From positions 2,728,001 through 2,792,000 of the forward strand of contig NZ_CP123499.1 in assembly GCF_029873475.1 (NCBI RefSeq): a stretch of 64,000 nt of DNA, given 5' to 3'. A program made the position numbers and the translations under genes. Source of the DNA: Arsenophonus sp. aPb. GTDB lineage: Bacteria > Pseudomonadota > Gammaproteobacteria > Enterobacterales > Enterobacteriaceae. Below, piece after piece: positions 25,026 through 33,850 of the stretch; position 1 is the stretch's first letter, and each line of letters opens with the position of its first letter. The notes under the pieces are model-generated. The model was given only the letters and a program-made list of their open reading frames with translations, did no database searches and had not been told where the DNA came from.

Positions 25026-28000
25026 TTAAACCGTCTGGCTAGCCACTGATAGGGGTTGAATAGTATATATTTTATTCATTAAACGCTTTAGACTATCTGC
25101 AATCTCAATTCTTATTTTTGCAGCTTGCAATGTATTATTTTGTTCCCAATGCTTAATTTTATCTTGCCCAAAGTAGTGAATAAAAGATCGTTTCCTATCT
25201 TTTATTATGGCTATGATTTTTGCAGTATCGATATTGTATTTGCTATCTTTATCACGATAAGGAAAATCCTTTTCTCCCATTAACCAGTTTTCATGAAGAT
25301 AGTCTTCTATTGCATGATCTGGTAATACCTGGAGCCGATAAGCCACCTCTAAAGCAGGCATTAACTCTTTGTTGAAATTATTGAAATCTTTCGCTTCAAA
25401 GATATTATTTTCTACCGCAACTTGTCCTCTAATTGTTGATAACAAAGGACGACTACGAGGAATTGAGCTAATACCTGTTAATGAATCGGGAAGATTATTG
25501 GAAAAAGTAGCATCTTTTTCCGTAAATAGGCTAGTCGAAGCCAAGGTATTTTCTGGGCGAGCACCCTGCATAGCTCGTTGATAGCTTTCATTTTTGGCAA
25601 GCCCTCCAAAACCTAAAGTTCCAGAAGCGCCGAAATCTACCGTCATACCTTTAAATTCTGTCGGATGAATACGCTTATCAATGAAATAGCCAAAATTACA
25701 GAATGCAAAATTTAAATAATCCCAATTATTTAATAATCGTGATACGAAAAAATGTTTTAGTTGTTCATCGCGCAATTTTTGCGGTAGCAGTTTATTCATT
25801 TCCTCTAACATCGAAAATTTTATTAAATTTTTATTTTTTATTTGAGCTAATACATCAGGCTTATCTAAATAGCTTTTATTAGGATATTTTTGTAGGATAT
25901 TTGTTAATTCGCAATCGGCCTTATTAAATATCTCTCTCAAAGACTGATAGCTAACAATTCTTTTTTTTATATAGCTATCTAACAATAATTCTTCTATTGC
26001 TGATTTTTTAATTATATCAACCATCATTTTTTCATCTAGCAAAAAATCACCTAAGTCTTTGAAACTTGGTTCAACTTGAGATGCAACACAAGCAAAGCTG
26101 GATAAATTTTTGCCATCTTGAAAATCGCCTCTCGTTTGCTTATTAAAAATAAAAAAATCATCGCAATCATTACACAAAAGCATTCTGGGAGCATCTAATC
26201 CTGTCATACTGAAAATACCACCCATAATCACTTCTTCAGCTGCCACATAATTACTATAAAAAGGATTTTTTACTCGAAATAATTCATTGTTATATTCAAT
26301 ATATTGTGCGGCCCGAGTATATAAAGCGCCATTCGTTTCTTTTTGTACAATTTTCCCTGACTTGAAACTAATCGGTCTTTTCTTCATTAACGCGTCAGAA
26401 CCATTATGGGTGAATAGATGGGAAAATAGTGGAAAGTCTTGATTATAACATTGGCTCAAACTGTATTCTGTCGGAGATAAACGCTTACCATTCTGAAAAA
26501 GAAAAATATTATTCCAATTTGTGTGCAAATTGGGATGTAACATTTGAGTCAGATCCCTTTCAGAAACAATTAATACTCTGCCTGCTTTTGTTGGCGACAA
26601 TAACAGATAATTGGCAGCCTCTGTTTTTGTCCAATCTCCATTATCGGCCTGATCACCGAACAGCCCTTTAATTTCTGCATGTTGGAGTTGTTGTTGAATG
26701 TAAGGCAAATGTAAATATTTTTTATATAAGCTGTTTGCAGTGATCTTAATAGAATCAGCACCTTGCGTTTTGGTCGCTATGAGCGTTTGGATAAAAGCAT
26801 CATTATATTTAGCTAACTCCATCAGATAGGGTTGCCGATCAAAATAATTGAGAAACGCAGGGATCATTGTTGGATGCGCTTCTAACTTACTAATTAATTG
26901 CAGTGAAGGTTTTTTTAAATAATTTTCTATTAGTTTATCGACAAAATTATTGATTTCTGGATTTTTTATGAATAGCGCTTTGCTAAAAATATTTAATAGT
27001 GATGGCGTCACATTGGTAAGATTGACGTTTGAGTGCTCAATAGAATGAATGACTTGCAACGCCAACTTGGTTTTTAGTTGGCTATACTTATCATCAATAC
27101 TATCAATACTGGTTAGAATGCTTCCCCCTTGAGGGTTAAAATGATTAAGCTCAAACTCTAGATTATGCTCATTCCATTTACTAGGCAAAGAAAGGGTAAA
27201 ATTATCAATCGTATTATCCAAAATAGCGCCAGAGAAGTTAGTACCATGAATAGATACTTGTTGCAAATTAGCATGGCTTAAATCAGTTTGAGTCAAATCT
27301 GCACGGTCCAACTTAGCATCCATTAAATTAGTATGCCTCAAAGTCGCTTGAGTTAAGTCAGCATTGATTAAATCAGCATTCACCAGATTAGTTTCTTTTA
27401 AATTAGCTCTTAACAAGTTTGCATTATTTAACTTCGCATCATTTAAAATCGCCCTATAGAGATCAACGCTTATCAAATTAGCGTTATTTAAGTTGACGCG
27501 ATGCAAATTAGCGCCACTTATAGATGCTTGTTGTAGCGTCGCGTTAGTTAGATTAAGGTTTGATAGGTTGCTGCCGGATAAGTTAGCATCGGTAAAATTA
27601 ACGAAAGTGAGATCGATTTTTTCAGCAAAAAGCGTGGAAAAATCCATATTATTCAAATTCTTGCTGGATAAATCGATAATCGTATTTTCTTGTCGTGTTA
27701 GTAATAACTCTTTCAAATCATTAAAGGATATTTGCTCTAACTGAACTGTATTTGATTGAGCTGCTAATTTTTTAGCACCCATTTTTGCGCCCTTACCCCC
27801 CAACCCTTGGATTTTTAGTTGATAAAGTCTTTCTCCTATTGGAACCGGTGCTAACTCCAAATTACCTGCAGTATCACGCAAATACTTCCTGCCAAATGGC
27901 TGCCCAGTTTCTGGATAGACCTGTGCGTAAATATCTTTACCCCGTTGCCGACCAATCTTAGTGACTGGCACTTCTTTTAACCGCGCAGGGTGGTAAGCTG

Positions 28001-30305
28001 TTTCTATTTTAAATTGCTCACTATGAGCCACTGGAAAATCATTTGCTTTTTTTTCCAGCGCTTCGACTAATTGAGTTAATCCACTCACTTGCTGTTGGCT
28101 CTGCTTTGCCACTTTTTTTAAAGCATGAATCCCTTTTAAGCCACCCGATGCCAACAACTCAAATCCCGGATCGGCACTACGCAAAAAAGCAGTGCCTAAT
28201 TCAGCAAAAACATTGGCAGGCAAACTATTTGCTACATGAGGAATACCTGATTTAAGTAATTGCTTAGCACCTTGATGTAATGACTGGCGGAGTGTCGCCT
28301 GCTTTAATGCAGTTTGAACACCATTAACGGCTGCCTCCCCTACCGCAATACTAAATCGATTGCTAATTTGTGCCGCTTTGGCGAGAAAAGGGAAAAAAGA
28401 GGTAACATCAAATAAGGCAGCGCCAACCGCTTGGCCGGTATTACCTTTTTGCGCTTCAATAATCGTTGTGTAGAAAGGTATAAGATGTAAGAAAAAAGTA
28501 TCCACTTTTTGATGGGTAGTTGGCTGATAACCTTCCTGTTGCAGTTTTTCAGCCAGCCTATTGCGATGTAATGTCGATAAGCTGCTGAGTAAAACTTGTG
28601 GTTTCTCATCCGCCTGTTTTAGCAAAGAATCAACATGCAGTCTTAATTGGTAATCATCATCGTCACGAATTTTATGATCGTGAGGAAATAGATCGAGGAT
28701 GGCTTTTTTATCATAATCGACCCGATATAGCTGATAGCGTCCTATCTCTGTATTTGCTTGCTTTTGCAATGCATAAATACGTTCTTCTCCATTAAAAATA
28801 CATTTAAACATATCAATTGAGTCAGGAACACGCGTAATTAATCCACCTGAAGCCACCATTGCTTGCCTTGCCGGTGGCGCCAGTGGAATACTTCGTAGGC
28901 TACCCTGTGCATTAAACTCAGCTTTTACTAGGTAAATTTGAGCCTGTTGAATAAATTGCTGCTCTGCTTCATTGAAAGAGTTAAAAACCTGTGATAAAAC
29001 AACCTGCTCTATTTGCCTAGAAATATCCGCAAGCTGTTGATTTTGATTATTAAAAACCGTATCTATATTGGGTATTTTTACCGTCTTACCCTGTTTGTCT
29101 TGATATTCAACATCGCTGTTTTTATACAAATAGTTATTTAACCATGTTTGCTCAATATTATGCTCCTTCAATTGTTGGCGAGCCAGTTCCGGCCGACTTT
29201 TCCAGTGATTAGCACGTTGAACGAATTGGATAAAAGGGTTATTTTTGCTATGCTGCGTTAAATGCTCAAAGTAAATATGATATATCGAAAGCATTTTCGC
29301 TTTATCAATCTCATCCGTGATTTGTTGATAGTTATTTTTTAATACACTATGGATCAAGGCGGGTAATTTGAAATATTGAACATATTCAGCAGGTAGTTTT
29401 TCCTCCAACAACATAGTTTCTAGCCACATACCGATATCAATAATCTGATCCAGGCTCATGCTGTTAAAATCAGCGCCACTTTCGCTTAATAATGCCGTTC
29501 CTGCATGCAGATACCCCCATTCCGGCTGATTAATCATCATGTTTTGCAATCTTTGCTGTTCATAAGAATTTTTAGGTTGCAACATCAATGTTGGCATAAT
29601 GCGGCTTAATACCTGTTGCTGATAATAATCGCCAACGTTGGCAGACAGTTGGTTAGCTTCAATATGGCAGTTGAGTTGATTGAATAACCCTTGTTTCAAA
29701 TTGTCATGATGTAATAGAGAATGCTGCTGTGATTTGATATCACAAATTTTTTTTAACAACCAACTATCAGCAGGCATATTAAATACCACTTGCTGTAACC
29801 AATTAGTAATGACGGCTTGTTGATGGATAGGTGTGATTTGTTCATTCTGACCAGATCCATATTGACCAAGCGGTTCTAATAGTAATCGGGCAAGCTCAGA
29901 TATTTTGCTATTATCATTTTTATAGCGCGCAAGATAATTAATAACATAATTGACTAATTCACCTGCTGGCATAGCCTTCTTATCATAATTGATTATGCCC
30001 TCTTTAATTAACAGTAAACGTAAAAGTCGATTTTGTTCATCATGGGCAATATTATAAAATTCGTTATTTGTTATTGATAAGTTGATTTTTTGATTATCAA
30101 GAGATTGATTACTAAAAATAGCGTTATCATTATTATTTGGCCACCAAGTTAAAGGTTTACTTTTCTCTTCTTGCCTGTTATCTATTAAATGTACCGGATA
30201 ACTCGCTACATTTGCTTGATCTACTTTCGTTTCGCTCTCTTTTTTATTGTCTAATATCGATGTCATCCAGATTGGCGATGTGGGAGCGTGATTTATGATT
30301 GTCAT
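25026..30305 (-). CDS. Giant effector: dermonecrotic-toxin-like region, pentapeptide repeats, kinase-like C-terminus (1759 aa)
   Basis: The ATG at 30305 (MTIINHAPTSPIW) is chosen because GGAA lies six bases before it; an in-frame ATG 12 bases and a TTG 27 bases upstream lack one. Residues 1-600 are helical. Around 600-870 the sequence FFLHLIPFYTTIIEAQKGNT, ADPGFELLASGGLKG and the strand TKIGRQRGKDIYAQVYPETG resemble the DUF6543-type region of large bacterial toxins. Residues 875-1035 are pentapeptide repeats (ANLHRVNLNNANLISVDLYR). The C-terminus has kinase-like marks: Lys near 1345 in FRVKNPF, a loop RLLNNWDYLNFAFCNFGYF near 1528 and a DFG in MTVDFGASGTLGFGG near 1557. No signal peptide. It is probably a type III or similar effector; the kinase role is inference. 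Confidence 0.6.
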   Translation of the reverse strand: MTIINHAPTSPIWMTSILDNKKESETKVDQANVASYPVHLIDNRQEEKSKPLTWWPNNNDNAIFSNQSLDNQKINLSITNNEFYNIAHDEQNRLLRLLLIKEGIINYDKKAMPAGELVNYVINYLARYKNDNSKISELARLLLEPLGQYGSGQNEQITPIHQQAVITNWLQQVVFNMPADSWLLKKICDIKSQQHSLLHHDNLKQGLFNQLNCHIEANQLSANVGDYYQQQVLSRIMPTLMLQPKNSYEQQRLQNMMINQPEWGYLHAGTALLSESGADFNSMSLDQIIDIGMWLETMLLEEKLPAEYVQYFKLPALIHSVLKNNYQQITDEIDKAKMLSIYHIYFEHLTQHSKNNPFIQFVQRANHWKSRPELARQQLKEHNIEQTWLNNYLYKNSDVEYQDKQGKTVKIPNIDTVFNNQNQQLADISRQIEQVVLSQVFNSFNEAEQQFIQQAQIYLVKAEFNAQGSLRSIPLAPPARQAMVASGGLITRVPDSIDMFKCIFNGEERIYALQKQANTEIGRYQLYRVDYDKKAILDLFPHDHKIRDDDDYQLRLHVDSLLKQADEKPQVLLSSLSTLHRNRLAEKLQQEGYQPTTHQKVDTFFLHLIPFYTTIIEAQKGNTGQAVGAALFDVTSFFPFLAKAAQISNRFSIAVGEAAVNGVQTALKQATLRQSLHQGAKQLLKSGIPHVANSLPANVFAELGTAFLRSADPGFELLASGGLKGIHALKKVAKQSQQQVSGLTQLVEALEKKANDFPVAHSEQFKIETAYHPARLKEVPVTKIGRQRGKDIYAQVYPETGQPFGRKYLRDTAGNLELAPVPIGERLYQLKIQGLGGKGAKMGAKKLAAQSNTVQLEQISFNDLKELLLTRQENTIIDLSSKNLNNMDFSTLFAEKIDLTFVNFTDANLSGSNLSNLNLTNATLQQASISGANLHRVNLNNANLISVDLYRAILNDAKLNNANLLRANLKETNLVNADLINADLTQATLRHTNLMDAKLDRADLTQTDLSHANLQQVSIHGTNFSGAILDNTIDNFTLSLPSKWNEHNLEFELNHFNPQGGSILTSIDSIDDKYSQLKTKLALQVIHSIEHSNVNLTNVTPSLLNIFSKALFIKNPEINNFVDKLIENYLKKPSLQLISKLEAHPTMIPAFLNYFDRQPYLMELAKYNDAFIQTLIATKTQGADSIKITANSLYKKYLHLPYIQQQLQHAEIKGLFGDQADNGDWTKTEAANYLLLSPTKAGRVLIVSERDLTQMLHPNLHTNWNNIFLFQNGKRLSPTEYSLSQCYNQDFPLFSHLFTHNGSDALMKKRPISFKSGKIVQKETNGALYTRAAQYIEYNNELFRVKNPFYSNYVAAEEVIMGGIFSMTGLDAPRMLLCNDCDDFFIFNKQTRGDFQDGKNLSSFACVASQVEPSFKDLGDFLLDEKMMVDIIKKSAIEELLLDSYIKKRIVSYQSLREIFNKADCELTNILQKYPNKSYLDKPDVLAQIKNKNLIKFSMLEEMNKLLPQKLRDEQLKHFFVSRLLNNWDYLNFAFCNFGYFIDKRIHPTEFKGMTVDFGASGTLGFGGLAKNESYQRAMQGARPENTLASTSLFTEKDATFSNNLPDSLTGISSIPRSRPLLSTIRGQVAVENNIFEAKDFNNFNKELMPALEVAYRLQVLPDHAIEDYLHENWLMGEKDFPYRDKDSKYNIDTAKIIAIIKDRKRSFIHYFGQDKIKHWEQNNTLQAAKIRIEIADSLKRLMNKIYTIQPLSVASQTV

Positions 30306-30851
30306 TATTAATTCCATATAAAAATTTAACAAATAAATAATATTTGAAACAATTTATCAATGAAAACAAAAAACGATCATATTAATTAACATAATAATAT
30401 TTCATCAATCAATTACTTGGTGTTAATTGGTTATTTTAACCTAGTTTAATATTTTACTTATATAAAATTGATGGCCATAACCTACAGTAATGGCTTGTTA
30501 TAGGCGAAAAATGCTCTTGTCATATTGAAAATGGCAGCGGTAAGGCTGGATAAGAAAATAAATTTTAGAACACTAAAGCATAAAAAGCATAGATGAAATA
30601 CGCATTAATCTTTTTACGGCAGAACGATTTGCTTTATCCAACATATTTATCGTAACGTTATCAATAATTAACAATATTGAATTTATACAAAAACTGCGGT
30701 GGCAACAAAAAAACAGGCCTGTACTTAACCGCTATTGAAGGAGACTAAAAACAAACCAGCAACAACATATGTACAGGCAATTTTCAGGAAAAGAATAACA
30801 ACTATTATTACTTAATAAATTATATTAATAACCTAAAATCATCCTCAAAAC
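30306..30851. other. Intergenic between the two large effector genes
   Basis: No gene. GCCTGTAC (30717-30724) and GTACAGGC (30771-30778) form an 8-bp inverted repeat with a 46-base loop, ending about 75 bases downstream of the phosphatase gene on the minus strand. The sequence between, with short GC-richer pieces, may be decayed coding DNA. Confidence 0.35.
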
Positions 30852-33035
30852 TTATGAATCTGAGATTGGTTTATTTAATTGTTCAGCCAACACAGCCAGT
30901 GTTTGCATTTGCGCAATGGTTTGAACCATTTTCCTATCACGTGTCGTGCGCATATCTCTAACAATACTCTCTAAACTTTGTTGACTTTCTGGTTTTAATA
31001 ATTCCATGGTGGCAAGTAGTTGACCGGTACGCCCAACGCCAGCTCGACAATGCATTACTGGTAATAATTTATTTTCATCATTTATCGCGCTGCTTCCTTT
31101 TTCTTTATAAAAATTAATTTTTTTATCAACAACTGTATTAACATGCTCGGCTAATTCTTTTAATCCTTCATTACCCGAAGCCGTTAGATCCGGCCAATTA
31201 GAAACATGAATAACAGGGATAGTGACAGTGACTTTAATATTTTGACCTTTATCGGTGACATGCAATAAATATTCATGATAATCCAATTCGTCAGCCAATT
31301 TACCCTCACCTTTATCAATTACCGTCACGCCAACATCACCATATTGGTTGTCTTTTCTAAAATATTCGGGTAATCCCACGCCTGATTGTGGATTAATATC
31401 GTTGTCTGATGCCAATACAACTAATGCAGGTGTCCGATTAGCCACCAACATCTTAAAATAATCTTGCAGTGATGCAGGTTTTGGATATTGGCAAGCAATA
31501 GCAACATTCTGACCCGCAATTTGTACCCGATTAGCGGCTAGCAACTGACCATTTGGGGCGGTCACAGCTGTTGCTTTTGCGGTCCAGATATTGCCAAATC
31601 GTTGATTCTCAACCTTCTGAATATATTGTGATTTGTCTAGTTTGGCATCACTAAATTCATCCGTTAAGCGTTGAAATAAATCTTCAGCTAATGTAGTGGC
31701 TTTCTGTTGCTCTTCTACCGACAATGTACGTAGTGGTAATGCCGCTACAGGTACCTCTGGATCACTTAACATTCTCTTTAATTTTGCCGGTAGCATATTT
31801 GTATCTATTGTATTTTCTAATTTAGTTGTATCTTCATCCATCCTAGCAGATGATCTTTTCTCTCCAGTGTAATTGCCCGCTGCTTTTTCAAATTGCTTAA
31901 GTAATTGCAACTGTGATGCATGATTTAATATTTTTGCGCTAGTTGAATTTTTTATTTCACTAACAATCTCTTCTGAACTCAATTTATTGCCAGGTTTAGC
32001 TACTTCAGTTGCGGCAACCAGAAAAGCGGCACTTTCATATCCTTTAGTACTGTGTATTACTGGTAATACTTTATTGGGATCATATACTGCTTGACTATTT
32101 TTTTGGTAAAGCTCGCTTGAATATTCTTGGCTTGTTTGATTAATACAATCAACAATAACTTTTAATCCTTCATTATCGATGGTATTTTTTCCTAACCCAT
32201 TATTAATATGAATAATAGGCAGTTGATATGAACAGTTACCTTGCTTAATTTCTATTTCATACATATCACAGCAAAATTTACCCAACGATCTATCTTTAGA
32301 CTGTTCATTAAGCTGAACCGACACACTACCATATTGGCCATTTTGTTTAAAATATTCAGGTAAACCTTTAGCTTCAATGTCCTTATTTGGTGCCAATACA
32401 ACCAGTATTGGCGTTTGATTATCAGCTAGCATTTTAAAGTAACTTTCTAAATACTCCGCTTTAGGATATTCACTAATCATTGCTACATTTTTGCCGCCAA
32501 TCTGCACACGATTAGCGGGCAATATATTACCATCCGGCGCTTCAACTGGCGTTGCTTTAGCCAACCAAAGCTTATTATTTTTTTGGCTAGCGAGATTGCT
32601 ATCGTCATTGCTAATTGTGCTTACCGACGTCGATGACATCAATGTATTAACTTCACCAGGTCGTAATTTAGCAACCCATTTTTGTGCTGGTATATCCAGC
32701 GTGTCTTTTGTGCCTAACGTTGGTTGACGAGAAAGCTGCGGGGGCTCGATTAACTTATTTTTTACCGCAGTAGGTTTTGGTGCAAGTTCAGGTGGTGTTT
32801 CATCAATCTTAAAATTAAGACCACCATGACGTCGAGTTTTATTACTGTCTGGATCCGTTTCAGTATCAAGATGGGGCTTGTGCCGTAATAAAACAGACGA
32901 CGATTCGCTGTCTTTTACAATATTACGCCCTTGATAATCAGTTTTTTGTGTCCCAGCTTGGCCGCTCGATGCCTCATCTGAAGCATAATTGATATTCGGT
33001 GTTATATTACTATAAATCGGTGAAATATTAGGCAT
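30852..33035 (-). CDS. Tandem YopH/SptP-type tyrosine phosphatase effector, first domain dead (727 aa)
   Basis: The N-terminal 130 residues are polar and likely hold the secretion signal and chaperone site. Two homologous domains follow (about 150-390 and 480-720), each starting with a form of WLAKATPVEAPDGNILPANR and YFKMLADNQTPILVVLAP. Domain 2 has the full phosphatase set: WPD near 612 in HVSNWPDLTASG and the P-loop near 661 in PVMHCRAGVGRTGQLLATME. Domain 1 keeps the fold but has PVIHSTKGYESAAFLVA, where the catalytic Cys is Ser and the Arg is lost, and HINNGLGKNTID in place of WPD. Domain 2 should remove phosphate from host tyrosines. The gene follows its likely chaperone by 21 bases. 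Confidence 0.85.
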   Translation of the reverse strand: MPNISPIYSNITPNINYASDEASSGQAGTQKTDYQGRNIVKDSESSSVLLRHKPHLDTETDPDSNKTRRHGGLNFKIDETPPELAPKPTAVKNKLIEPPQLSRQPTLGTKDTLDIPAQKWVAKLRPGEVNTLMSSTSVSTISNDDSNLASQKNNKLWLAKATPVEAPDGNILPANRVQIGGKNVAMISEYPKAEYLESYFKMLADNQTPILVVLAPNKDIEAKGLPEYFKQNGQYGSVSVQLNEQSKDRSLGKFCCDMYEIEIKQGNCSYQLPIIHINNGLGKNTIDNEGLKVIVDCINQTSQEYSSELYQKNSQAVYDPNKVLPVIHSTKGYESAAFLVAATEVAKPGNKLSSEEIVSEIKNSTSAKILNHASQLQLLKQFEKAAGNYTGEKRSSARMDEDTTKLENTIDTNMLPAKLKRMLSDPEVPVAALPLRTLSVEEQQKATTLAEDLFQRLTDEFSDAKLDKSQYIQKVENQRFGNIWTAKATAVTAPNGQLLAANRVQIAGQNVAIACQYPKPASLQDYFKMLVANRTPALVVLASDNDINPQSGVGLPEYFRKDNQYGDVGVTVIDKGEGKLADELDYHEYLLHVTDKGQNIKVTVTIPVIHVSNWPDLTASGNEGLKELAEHVNTVVDKKINFYKEKGSSAINDENKLLPVMHCRAGVGRTGQLLATMELLKPESQQSLESIVRDMRTTRDRKMVQTIAQMQTLAVLAEQLNKPISDS

Positions 33036-33056
33036 GGTAAAACCCTTACTTTTAAG

Positions 33057-33461
33057 TTAATCTATTATTTTTTCAGCTACACATTGTTCTGATTTTTCAA
33101 GTAATAATTCAAAAATATCAACAATTTCATACTCGTTGATCTCATATAAAGGCAGTCTCACCCATAATATAAGATGTTGTTCTTGATTAAGTGCGGCAAC
33201 GGGTTGCCAACGTAGCTGGGTCAAATTATTAAAATGCAATAAAGATAGCAGGGTAATATTTTTTTGCGTTAATTCATTTATATGACCTAAATCAGTAAAA
33301 ATATACCAATCAAACTGGTTGATTAACCCCAGATAAAAGCGAAAATTATTATCAATAGTTAAACTAAAAGCTTCCTGTTTGGATGTTTTTTCTATTGGCT
33401 CCAGACCAATATGATTAAAAAGTGATGATACTTTTTGGTGGAAAATAGCAAGTTGATGCAC
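33057..33461 (-). CDS. Type III secretion chaperone, CesT/SycH type (134 aa)
   Basis: MHQLAIFHQKVSSLFNHIGL, DNNFRFYLGLINQFDWYIFT and LRWQPVAALNQEQHLILWVR followed by LPLYEINEYEIVDIFELLLE show the class I chaperone pattern: a small acidic protein with the alpha/beta fold that dimerises and holds the effector N-terminus. Size is typical (130-140 residues). It sits immediately upstream of the phosphatase effector on the same strand, as sycH-yopH and sicP-sptP pairs do, so the two are an operon. The type III apparatus is not in this window. Confidence 0.75.
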   Translation of the reverse strand: MHQLAIFHQKVSSLFNHIGLEPIEKTSKQEAFSLTIDNNFRFYLGLINQFDWYIFTDLGHINELTQKNITLLSLLHFNNLTQLRWQPVAALNQEQHLILWVRLPLYEINEYEIVDIFELLLEKSEQCVAEKIID

Positions 33462-33850
33462 TAAACAATACCTCTTATCGATAAATAACTTCTTTACTCA
33501 CCGCTTTTATTTAGCGTTATTCTCATTATTTATTAAATAAAATAAAAAAATGTTATTTAATTCCGCTCAATCTAAATTAATAAAGCAGAATAAATAGTCC
33601 ATTTAAACATTGAAAAATTAATTATTATTAATTATCCCCTTTTACAGAAAATAATTATTAGTTACAAATAAAAAACGATACAACTCGCCTGTTTTACACA
33701 TAGTAGAAAGTGATCAAATTAACAATTATGCAAAATAATTGTTACATATCATCGGTTAGCACGTTTCAGCAAGTTGAGCTTTAAGCAAAATAGATTATAA
33801 AAATGGCGATCATCGCTTTTTTACTAATAACATCATTAGATGGAGCTAAT
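33462..33850. other. Divergent promoter region chaperone / btsT
   Basis: 389 bases, AT-rich. AGTGATCAAATTAACA near 33709-33724 is a weak CRP-like half site upstream of btsT. No gene is seen. Confidence 0.4.
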
